Shown piece after piece: positions 27,367 to 34,450 of a stretch of DNA of 64,000 nt; position 1 is the first letter of the stretch; each line of letters starts with the position of its first letter. The position numbers were made by a program, and so were the translations under genes. Origin of the DNA: Bacillota bacterium (lineage in GTDB: Bacteria; Bacillota; Clostridia; Christensenellales; SZUA-584); the NCBI GenBank assembly GCA_023406895.1, contig JAEXTV010000027.1:1-64000 (forward strand). Reading direction: 5' to 3'. Below the pieces are notes generated by a model, which was given only the letters and a program-made list of their open reading frames with translations, was not told the DNA's origin and made no database searches.

Positions 27367-28284
27367 TTGAAAAAGAACCGTTCAAGCGCCGGAAAACGAA
27401 AACTCAACCGTATCATTATGGTGCTGAGTCTTGCCGTGGTACTGTGTATCGTGCTTTATGCGGCAGTGTCCGCTAATTCGTCTGCTGTTTCAGAGCCGCC
27501 CGTATCGACGGATGCCGTCGGTGCAAATCAGCTGAGTGTGATAATCATTGACGTGGGACAGGGAGACAGCGTTCTAGTCACATTCGGATCGGAAGATACC
27601 ATGTTGATTGACGCAGGTGAGCCGGACGATACGCAGGCCATTAAAGAGGAGCTTGATGAGCGCGGCATCACACAAATTGATGTGCTTGTGGCCACGCACC
27701 CGCATGCAGACCATATCGGCAGCATGGCTGAAATCATAAACAGCTACGATATCGGCAGCGTTTATATGCCCGACATGCAAAGCAAATCCAAGACTTATCG
27801 GACTCTGAAAGATACCATCGAAAAACGCGGAATTCCGCTGACAATCGCCTATGCCGGTGAAGCCTTTAGTCTGGGGCTTGCCAACTGCACGATCGTATCG
27901 CCCGAAAAAAGCGCGGATAAAGACGCGAACAATGAAAGTGTTATGCTGTTGGTTGATTATGTGGATACCGAATTCTTGTTCACGGGCGACGCAGAAAAAT
28001 GGGCCGAATCCAAGGTGCTCGATGCGGGATATAACATTGATGCCGATGTATTAAAAGTGGGCCATCACGGCTCGAACACCAGCACATCCGAGGCTTTTTT
28101 AAATGCCGTTTCGCCGGATTATGCGGTGATCAGCTGCGGTAAAAACAACGATTACGGCCACCCGCACAAGGAGACAATCGATCTTCTAACGGAATACGGC
28201 ATCAACACGCTGCGCACCGATGTGTCCGGCGACGTGCTTTTCATCTCGGACGGGTATACCCTCAAAACCGTGCTTGGCGATTAA
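27367..28284 (+). CDS. Exported ComEC/Rec2-type metallo-beta-lactamase-fold hydrolase
   Basis: 305 residues from a TTG start with a GAGGA site. An N-terminal membrane anchor (about 14-36) is followed by a metallo-beta-lactamase domain. The opening IIDVGQGDSVLV and the metal motif ATHPHADHIG (His111, His113, Asp115, His116) are typical of the ComEC C-terminal domain and its stand-alone relatives. Later residues include FTGDAEKWAE and KVGHHGSNTSTSEAF. No membrane channel is attached, so it is not a DNA-uptake ComEC. It probably acts outside the membrane as a nuclease or phosphodiesterase; the substrate is not known. Confidence 0.85.
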   Translation: MKKNRSSAGKRKLNRIIMVLSLAVVLCIVLYAAVSANSSAVSEPPVSTDAVGANQLSVIIIDVGQGDSVLVTFGSEDTMLIDAGEPDDTQAIKEELDERGITQIDVLVATHPHADHIGSMAEIINSYDIGSVYMPDMQSKSKTYRTLKDTIEKRGIPLTIAYAGEAFSLGLANCTIVSPEKSADKDANNESVMLLVDYVDTEFLFTGDAEKWAESKVLDAGYNIDADVLKVGHHGSNTSTSEAFLNAVSPDYAVISCGKNNDYGHPHKETIDLLTEYGINTLRTDVSGDVLFISDGYTLKTVLGD

Positions 28285-28623
28285 GCTTTACAGGTTGGTT
28301 CAGGATCGGTGGCAGCATTAAAAACATCTTATCTTGGCTTGATACTTAGCAGAAATCCTCTCTCAGTCACCTTGCCGCGTCATCGCAGCTCCCTCTGATA
28401 TCCTTCGGGTGGATCGGGTGGCTGTCACCGGCAGGTGACCGGGGGAGAAACTGAATCAGTCAAGCCGCCACTCTTCCGTGCCGCATTCCTCCGTCACGCT
28501 GTTCGTGGCCCAATAGGGTTCATGGACAATTTGAACGTCTTATCGGAGGAAAAACCATAAATACACGCATGACTGCTTTTTTACAGCCAAAACCTTTTGG
28601 AACCCCTCCCATGCCCGGATTTA
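28285..28623. repeat. Intergenic region with dispersed foldback repeat
   Basis: No gene is seen. Positions 28387-28450 match, in reverse complement, the segment 42271-42336: both have a CCCTCTGA block, a GGGTGGATCGGG block and a GTCACC-n-GGTGAC palindrome (tgtcaccggcaggtgac here). A ggttcatggacaatttgaac segment near 28516-28535 is a further imperfect palindrome. It is one member of a repeat family with at least three copies in this window. Confidence 0.55.
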
Positions 28624-28662
28624 AACAAAAACAATCGCAGTGCGCTTATTGCGCCGCGATTG
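28624..28662 (-). terminator. Terminator of the shikimate dehydrogenase-like gene
   Basis: caatcgc (28632-28638) pairs with gcgattg (28656-28662), with an inner gcgc/gcgc helix, and the minus-strand exit has tttttgttt. It starts about 40 bases beyond the stop. Confidence 0.82.
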
Positions 28663-28703
28663 ACTGGATTGAATGCAATCGTTTTTCTGTTGACGTAATC
28701 ATT

Positions 28704-29549
28704 TTAAACTATGATTGTTTTGATTTGTTCCATTACACGACGGTGGGCGTTCTCAATCGCGGTTCGCTCCATATCGTGACCCATCCATATATTCACCGAC
28801 ATCACAGCCTGATAAAAAAGCATATCGAGGCCGTTTTTTGTTTTCGCACCGAAGCGCTGCGCCTTTTTCAAAAACTCGGTGGGCACATAAGCCGTATCGT
28901 AGGCGAATTCAAAGCTTTCGTAAGTATGCGGGTGGATAAAAACTTCGGACGCGTTGCTGCCGATATCCACCTTCGCGGTGTTAAAAACAGCATAAAACTC
29001 GTCGTCATCCGATAATCCTTTAACGGTTTTGATCCTTTTCCTGTGATAATTCATCTGAAGACTCTTCATCAGTTCCGCCGCGTTCGCCTCGCTGCGCGAC
29101 AAAAGTGTTAAAAAAGCGCCCTTGTCGAGCAAAACGCTCGCAACCGCCCGTGCGACGCCGCCCGCGCCCACAAGCAGCACGTCTTTATCATGAAGATCGC
29201 CCGAAAAACCGATGAGGCTTCTCATAAACCCGTCAATTTCCGTATTGTAACCGATCAGCTTTTCGTTTACCACCTCAACCGTATTGGCCGTTCCTGCTTT
29301 TTTGGCCGACAGATCCGTTTGATCAAGATGCGCCATGATATCACGCCGGAAGGGGGCGGTTACGTTAAAGCCCGCAAACTCCATGCGCAGTATGGGCAAT
29401 GCAGACAAGAGCCTCTCTTTGTTGGGGACGGGAAAAGGAAAATACACGGCATTCCATTCGATTTCATCAAAAATTGTGTTGTATATATGCGGAGAAAGGG
29501 AATGGGAGATATCCTCCCCAACCAACCCGAAGCTTAAAAAATCGTGCAT
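28704..29549 (-). CDS. Shikimate dehydrogenase-like protein with altered active site
   Basis: 281 residues. The fold is that of AroE: substrate-domain start LVGEDISHSLSPHIYN, the NADP-binding loop LVGAGGVARAVASVLL, and the C-terminal GLDMLFYQAVMS. Two normally invariant catalytic residues differ. The Lys of the NVTxPxK motif is Arg68 here (FNVTAPFRRD), and the Asp of the NTD motif is Glu104 (GYNTEIDGF). Genuine shikimate dehydrogenases use that Lys-Asp pair for catalysis. No aromatic pathway gene is nearby. It may be a paralogue acting on another substrate, or a less active AroE. The start follows a GGGTGATG site. Confidence 0.78.
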   Translation of the reverse strand: MHDFLSFGLVGEDISHSLSPHIYNTIFDEIEWNAVYFPFPVPNKERLLSALPILRMEFAGFNVTAPFRRDIMAHLDQTDLSAKKAGTANTVEVVNEKLIGYNTEIDGFMRSLIGFSGDLHDKDVLLVGAGGVARAVASVLLDKGAFLTLLSRSEANAAELMKSLQMNYHRKRIKTVKGLSDDDEFYAVFNTAKVDIGSNASEVFIHPHTYESFEFAYDTAYVPTEFLKKAQRFGAKTKNGLDMLFYQAVMSVNIWMGHDMERTAIENAHRRVMEQIKTIIV

Positions 29550-29759
29550 TTTGTCATCACCCGTTTCTTATCAGCTCATGTGTGCCTGTGGATTTAAAAC
29601 ATCATACCATAATATTTTTCATAACAAAACGGCTTTTTTTGTGAAGAATTGAATGAATTGAAACCCGTCGCGATTTTGATGGCACCGGCCTTGTTCCTCC
29701 TCGCGTTTTTTGGGTAACCATGAGCGATTCAGGGCACAATAGTGGCGGAGGTGACGTCT
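29550..29759. other. Intergenic, no clear feature
   Basis: AT-rich near the aroE-like start, GC-richer towards the small ORF. Nothing coding is supported. No clear SigA promoter was found for the small ORF that follows. Confidence 0.3.
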
Positions 29760-29879
29760 ATGAAAACAAGAAAAGCACGTAAAATGCGGTCCACGCAGTG
29801 CGCAAACGACATGAGCAACTGTGAAAACAAGGGGATCAAGCCCGTCGAAAACAACAACAGCGGGGACACTGAATTCTAA
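29760..29879 (+). CDS. Small hydrophilic protein, 39 residues
   Basis: ATG with a strong GGCGGAGGTG ribosome binding site 6-7 bases upstream. The product begins MKTRKARKMRSTQCAND, is basic at the N-terminus and Asn/Gly-rich at the C-terminus, has two cysteines and no membrane segment. Its size and composition recall small sporulation or spore-core proteins, but I recognise no family. It lies alone between the aroE-like and htrA genes and faces the htrA terminator. Support comes from the ribosome binding site rather than similarity. Confidence 0.5.
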   Translation: MKTRKARKMRSTQCANDMSNCENKGIKPVENNNSGDTEF

Positions 29880-29934
29880 GACGAAGAATTTTCTTCCGAT
29901 CCGTCTCCGTGGGTTTGCTTTCGGAGATGCCGCA

Positions 29935-29984
29935 ACAAAAAAGAAGCAGCCAGCTGGATTTTTCCGCCGCGCTGCTTCTTTTAT
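29935..29984. terminator. Bidirectional terminator after htrA
   Basis: aagaagcagc (29941-29950) pairs with gctgcttctt (29971-29980), preceded by A-runs and followed by tttatta. It ends the minus-strand htrA transcript, whose stop is at 29995, and could also stop the plus-strand small ORF. Confidence 0.85.
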
Positions 29985-29994
29985 TATGTGTCAC

Positions 29995-31383
29995 TTATCC
30001 CATATTATTGAGGTCGCCAATGGTCACAACAGCCTTGTACTCCTGTCCTTTGCGCCAAACGGTGAGCTCAGCCTTTTCACCGATTGCGTGGCTTTGCAGT
30101 ATGGTTGTCAGCGCGTCCACCGTATCCACCGCTGTGCCGTCGATTGCGGTGATAATATCACCGGCCTGAAGCCCAGCCTGCGCCGCCGGGCCGTTCTTCG
30201 TCACATCCGAAACCGTGACGCCGGCAGGTGCCCCTTCGGGGTTGACAGTATGCGTTTCGTCCACGAAGCAGGATATGCCGATACCCGGGCGCTGAACGCT
30301 GCCTGTTGCGATCAGCTGCTCTACAATCGGTTTTGCGTGATTGATCGGTATCGCAAAGCCGATACCCTCCGTGCCTATCGGCACGCCATAATCGTCGTAG
30401 CCGGCCATATATGTTTTGAGCGTGTTGATGCCGATAACTTGTCCCTTCATGTTGACGAGCGCACCGCCGCTGTTGCCGGGGTTGATGGCCGCGTCTGTCT
30501 GAATGTATTCCTGGCTGAAACCGTTCGTCGGGATCACGCGTTTGAGCGCGCTCACAATGCCCGATGTCACGCTGCCCGCGAGCTCTTCACCCAAAGGATT
30601 GCCAATAGCCACGACGTTTTCACCCACCTCAAGCGCGTCTGAATCGCCGAGCGCCGCCGGGATGAGCCCTGTGGCATCGATCTTGATCACCGCAAGATCC
30701 GTGGTCTTGTCAGTGCCCACCACGGTCGCCTGATATTCCGTGCCGTCAAAAAGCTTGATTTTGACGGAATCGGCACCCTGAACCACGTGGTTGTTGGTGG
30801 CGATATAGCCGTCCTGCGTCACAATGATGCCTGTGCCATAGCCGCTCTCCTGTTGTGCCGACTCCAACTCTCCGAGCATCGGCTGGTTGACGCTGACCGA
30901 CACGCCCACAACCGAGGGGCCGACTTCCTTGGCGATCTGCACAATCGGGTTCGCTGCCGCGCCATCAATGTCGGGCACGGTGCCGCCGATTTCGGGCACG
31001 TCTGTTGTCTGCGCATTGCCCTGTGTCGGCGAGGGTGTCTCATTGTCCTGCGGCAGCATCGCAAGGTTGCCGGGCTGCGCTCCGTTAATGTTACCGATAT
31101 TCGGTGCCACGAGGAATGTGCCCGCAGCGGCGCCGCCGACCAGACATACCACAATCAGCAGCGCAATGAGACCGCCTTTAGATTTTTTGGGCTTTTTTTG
31201 CTTGCGGGCAGGTGCCTCTGTATAGGCGGGCTGCTGCCATGGCTGCCCCCAGTTTTGGTTCTGCTGCCCGTAGAAACCGTATCCACCGCCGGCTGCCGGC
31301 GGCTGCTGATCAATTCCGCGATTTTCGCCTTCCCACCCTTGGGGCCTTTCTTCGTCGCCTTGGGGTTTTGTTTCGTCGTTCAT
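29995..31383 (-). CDS. HtrA/DegP-type membrane serine protease
   Basis: 462 residues. A Gln/Gly/Pro-rich cytoplasmic N-terminus (1-65) is followed by one membrane helix (about 70-94) and an acidic, Asn/Thr-rich linker. The trypsin-like protease has the catalytic triad His199 (ATNNHVVQ), Asp229 (KTTDLAVI) and Ser305 (NPGNSGGAL). A single PDZ domain (about 365-455) includes TKNGPAAQAGLQAGDIITAIDG. It degrades or refolds damaged exported proteins at the cell surface. AGGAGG precedes the ATG. It follows a kinase and response regulator in the same direction, which suggests control by that envelope-stress two-component system. Confidence 0.93.
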   Translation of the reverse strand: MNDETKPQGDEERPQGWEGENRGIDQQPPAAGGGYGFYGQQNQNWGQPWQQPAYTEAPARKQKKPKKSKGGLIALLIVVCLVGGAAAGTFLVAPNIGNINGAQPGNLAMLPQDNETPSPTQGNAQTTDVPEIGGTVPDIDGAAANPIVQIAKEVGPSVVGVSVSVNQPMLGELESAQQESGYGTGIIVTQDGYIATNNHVVQGADSVKIKLFDGTEYQATVVGTDKTTDLAVIKIDATGLIPAALGDSDALEVGENVVAIGNPLGEELAGSVTSGIVSALKRVIPTNGFSQEYIQTDAAINPGNSGGALVNMKGQVIGINTLKTYMAGYDDYGVPIGTEGIGFAIPINHAKPIVEQLIATGSVQRPGIGISCFVDETHTVNPEGAPAGVTVSDVTKNGPAAQAGLQAGDIITAIDGTAVDTVDALTTILQSHAIGEKAELTVWRKGQEYKAVVTIGDLNNMG

Positions 31384-31474
31384 TGGTTATAACCTCCTAG
31401 GAACATTATTGCTGTATGGGTGTTATTATATACGCCGCTTTTTAACAAATTGCAAACAAGTGGTAAACAAAACG

Positions 31475-32902
31475 TTACTTTGTTCCCTGCGCTTCAAACG
31501 TCCGCGTGAGTGAAAAAGTAAACGTTGTTCCCTTGCCCGGCACCGACTGCAGCGTAATATTTTCTCCGTGCTGCGAGATAATCCGCTTAACAATGGAAAG
31601 GCCGATGCCTGTTCCCGCCTTGCTCTGGCTGTGCGATTTGTCCACCTTGAAGAAGCGTTCAAACACATAGGGCTGGTCTTCCACCGGGATGCCCTCGCCC
31701 GTATCCGCAATGCTCACGTACACCTTATTGCCGGCCGACTGCGTCCATATTTTCAGTTCTCCGCCGGGCGGGGTAAACTTCACGGCATTGTCAATCAGAT
31801 TGGTAATGACCTGTGAAATACGGTCTTGATCCGCCCAGACATACAGCTTGCTTTCGCCAAGCTGAATATTCACGTCAAGCTGCCCTTCCTCTATACGCTG
31901 CTCAAACAGCAGTATGCTGCGGCGCAGCAGCTCGTTGATATCAAATTCGCTGTATTCGATCGGAAATTTGCCCGATTCAATCTTTGCAAGGTTTAACAGA
32001 TCGGTAATCAGCGTATTCATACGCTTTGTTTCACCGAGCACAATCTCCAGGTATTTGTCGCGGTCCTCTTCTTCAATGGCGCGGTCAAGCATGCCCTGTA
32101 TAAAGCCTTGCACCGAGGCGAGCGGCGTGCGCAGCTCATGCGAAACATTGGCGATAAACGTATTTCGCAGGCCGTCCTGCAGCTTAAGTTCCTCCGCCAT
32201 CTTATTGAACGATTCGGCCAGCTCGCCGATTTCATCGCGCGTTTTGGGCTTCACGCGCCAATCGAAATTACCGCGTGATAGCTCACCCGCCGCGTAGGAA
32301 ATATCTCTGATAGGCCGAACGATATATCTTGACAGAATTGATACAAGCATTGCCGCAACCACCACAGAAATCAACAACGGAATAAACACCTGACGGTATA
32401 TCGCGTTGATGCCCACATTGACATCTTTCACAGCTTTATGAACAACAATGGCACCTTTAATTTCATCGTCTATTTTGAGCGGTATGGCAACCGTCATGAC
32501 AGAATCCTTGAGCAGGCTGTTGAAATTGGTTCGTTTGACAATTGTGTCGTTCATAGTATCGGCAATAAAACCGAGCGTTTGGATTTGGGCTTCGTCGGCA
32601 TCTCCAATCCCCTCGGGATCAAAATAAAACCTGCCGAGCGGATTAAGCAGCCAGATCACCGTATGGTCGGCGGACGCTTTATTGTGAAGAAGGTTTTGAA
32701 AATCATCATAGGACAAATTGCCGTAATAATACTGCGTGCACCAGTCGTTGATGATCTGGGCATTGCTGACCATCGTATCCATCTGGGTATTTAAATACTG
32801 GTTTTTAAGCGTCTCAAAGAAAATACCCCCAAGAAGCGCGAACGCAATGAGTATGATGAGAAGATAGACGACAAGCATCCGCGCAAACAAAGATTTGGCC
32901 AT
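31475..32902 (-). CDS. Sensor histidine kinase of the htrA operon
   Basis: 475 residues. First helix (about 8-28), extracytoplasmic sensor (about 30-170), second helix (about 170-192), HAMP (about 192-245), HisKA with His255 in NVSHELRTPLAS, and HATPase_c with LIDNAVKFTPPGG, DTGEGIPVED and GTGIGLSIVK. The ATG follows the TAA of the response regulator without a gap (TAAATG), so translation is coupled. It most likely senses envelope condition and phosphorylates that regulator. Confidence 0.93.
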   Translation of the reverse strand: MAKSLFARMLVVYLLIILIAFALLGGIFFETLKNQYLNTQMDTMVSNAQIINDWCTQYYYGNLSYDDFQNLLHNKASADHTVIWLLNPLGRFYFDPEGIGDADEAQIQTLGFIADTMNDTIVKRTNFNSLLKDSVMTVAIPLKIDDEIKGAIVVHKAVKDVNVGINAIYRQVFIPLLISVVVAAMLVSILSRYIVRPIRDISYAAGELSRGNFDWRVKPKTRDEIGELAESFNKMAEELKLQDGLRNTFIANVSHELRTPLASVQGFIQGMLDRAIEEEDRDKYLEIVLGETKRMNTLITDLLNLAKIESGKFPIEYSEFDINELLRRSILLFEQRIEEGQLDVNIQLGESKLYVWADQDRISQVITNLIDNAVKFTPPGGELKIWTQSAGNKVYVSIADTGEGIPVEDQPYVFERFFKVDKSHSQSKAGTGIGLSIVKRIISQHGENITLQSVPGKGTTFTFSLTRTFEAQGTK

Positions 32903-33583
32903 TTACCGAACCTCAAACTTATAGCCCACGCCCCAGACTGTTTTGATCTCCCAGTGCTCGCCCTGATCGTAAAGCTTTTTACGCAGCCGTTTGATATGCA
33001 CGTCTACCGTACGCGAATCACCGAAGAACTCAAAATCCCACACCTGCTGCAGCAGCTGCTCGCGCGTGTAAACCTTGTTCGGGTGAGACGCAAGGAAAAA
33101 CAGCAGCTCAATCTCCTTGGGCGGCATCTCGACCACCTCGCCCTTGTATGTGACGGTGTAGTTGGATATATCGATCACAAGGCCTTCGTAGGAGATCTGT
33201 TTGTTTTCTTCCTCCTGCATGCCCGCGCGACGCGTGACCGCTTTGACGCGCGCAATGAACTCCTTGGGGTCGAAGGGTTTCACAATATAATCGTCGGCAC
33301 CGAGCTCAAGACCGAGCACTTTGTCGAACGTCTCCCCCTTGGCGGTGAGCATGATGACGGGCACCGTGCTCGATTTGCGGATCGTTTTCAGCACTTCCCA
33401 GCCGTCCTTGCGCGGCATCATGATATCGAGCACAACGAGCGCGGGCGTGCTGCGTTCAAACGCGTCGATACCCGCCTGTCCGTCGTAAGCCAGCGTGACT
33501 TTGAAATCTTCCTTTTGCAGATAAAGCTTGATAACCTCGCATATGTTTCTATCATCGTCAACGACCAGTATTTCCTTCGACAT
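32903..33583 (-). CDS. OmpR/PhoB-family response regulator of the htrA operon
   Basis: 226 residues. Receiver domain with Asp9/Asp10, phosphorylation site Asp53 (VVLDIMMP), Thr80 and Lys102 (VKPF). The winged helix contains SRTVDVHIKRLRKKL and ends GVGYKFEV. AGGTGAGGG precedes the ATG. It leads the regulator-kinase-htrA operon and is the likely activator of htrA. Confidence 0.94.
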   Translation of the reverse strand: MSKEILVVDDDRNICEVIKLYLQKEDFKVTLAYDGQAGIDAFERSTPALVVLDIMMPRKDGWEVLKTIRKSSTVPVIMLTAKGETFDKVLGLELGADDYIVKPFDPKEFIARVKAVTRRAGMQEEENKQISYEGLVIDISNYTVTYKGEVVEMPPKEIELLFFLASHPNKVYTREQLLQQVWDFEFFGDSRTVDVHIKRLRKKLYDQGEHWEIKTVWGVGYKFEVR

Positions 33584-33599
33584 AATCCCTCACCTCATT

Positions 33600-33945
33600 C
33601 GTCTTAATCAAAGCGGTAAAACACCGTATTATGCTTAAAGCTGTCGATAAACCATTTCAAACGTCATGCATTCCACTGCGTCGTGAGTAGCGGTGCGACG
33701 TGACGACGCGCAATGCATTCCATGGATAAACGCTTTTAACATGGGATTCCTCTTCCGCTCACGCTTCATCGGAATGACATTTGTGACTTTGTCAGCAGCT
33801 GTCACCGATAGGTCAACGGAATAGATCACATGGGGTCTGCCCCTCCGGCACTTCGTGCCGCCCACGATTGACTCCTGCGGGGTAGATCATCGGAGGAACT
33901 TTAATGTCTTATTTGACACTCTGAACCAATGTTCATGTTGTTCCT
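33600..33945. repeat. Intergenic region with two diverged repeat elements
   Basis: No gene is seen. Positions about 33680-33775 resemble the 222-bp array: an acgcttttaacatgggat block, then ccgctcacgcttcatcggaatgac. Positions about 33790-33930 resemble the foldback element at 42157-42365: ctgtcaccgataggt, a gatcatcggagga block, and the identical end tttgacactctgaa. The left side also has gctgtcgataaa near 33640, a match to the other element's left end. Confidence 0.5.
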
Positions 33946-34013
33946 ATTATAATCCATCGGTACTTTCCTACCAATAAGGCCGTCCCAAATTTCACCGATT
34001 ATTCATAAAAGCT

Positions 34014-34448
34014 TCATACCTCGGTTACTTCTATGCCGTGTTTTTTAAGCAGCGCAGCCGTCACGCCGTCTCCATCGCGCAGAGTGCCCAAAAACGTGCC
34101 GTCGTAGATGCTGCCGCAGCCGCACGACGGGCTTTTGGATTTTAAATACGCATGCTGCGCGCCGCACTTTTTTGCGATCTCAAGCGTTTTCTCAGCACCG
34201 TCCAAAAACTCTTTTGTGAGGTCTTCGCCGTCCTGCGCCATCACCTTCGCCCGCCCCGCGAGCACGTCTTCTCCGTCACCGTCCACAATTTCCGAGGGGC
34301 AGCGCGGCGACGGCAGTTTCGCGAGCCGCTCGGGGCATACGGCTTTCACCAACCCCTGCTCATACAGCTTTCTTATGTTCTCGTCCTCTCGGGCTTCGCC
34401 GTCGTACCGGCATTTGATGCCCGCCAGGCATGCGCTTGCAATATCCAT
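34014..34448 (-). CDS. DUF523 family protein
   Basis: 144 residues, the whole length of DUF523. Conserved features: the opening SACLAGIKCRYDG, VKAVCPERLAKLPSPR, and KSKSPSCGCGSIYDGTFLG. The conserved cysteines suggest metal or iron-sulfur binding; the function is not established. The ATG is 2 bases beyond the mutS2 stop and has no ribosome binding site of its own, so its translation depends on mutS2. Confidence 0.85.
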   Translation of the reverse strand: MDIASACLAGIKCRYDGEAREDENIRKLYEQGLVKAVCPERLAKLPSPRCPSEIVDGDGEDVLAGRAKVMAQDGEDLTKEFLDGAEKTLEIAKKCGAQHAYLKSKSPSCGCGSIYDGTFLGTLRDGDGVTAALLKKHGIEVTEV

Positions 34449-34450
34449 AT

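Noticed and set aside
27367..28284. DNA-uptake protein ComEC
   Set aside because: Only the metallo-beta-lactamase domain and one membrane anchor are present; the channel domain is missing.
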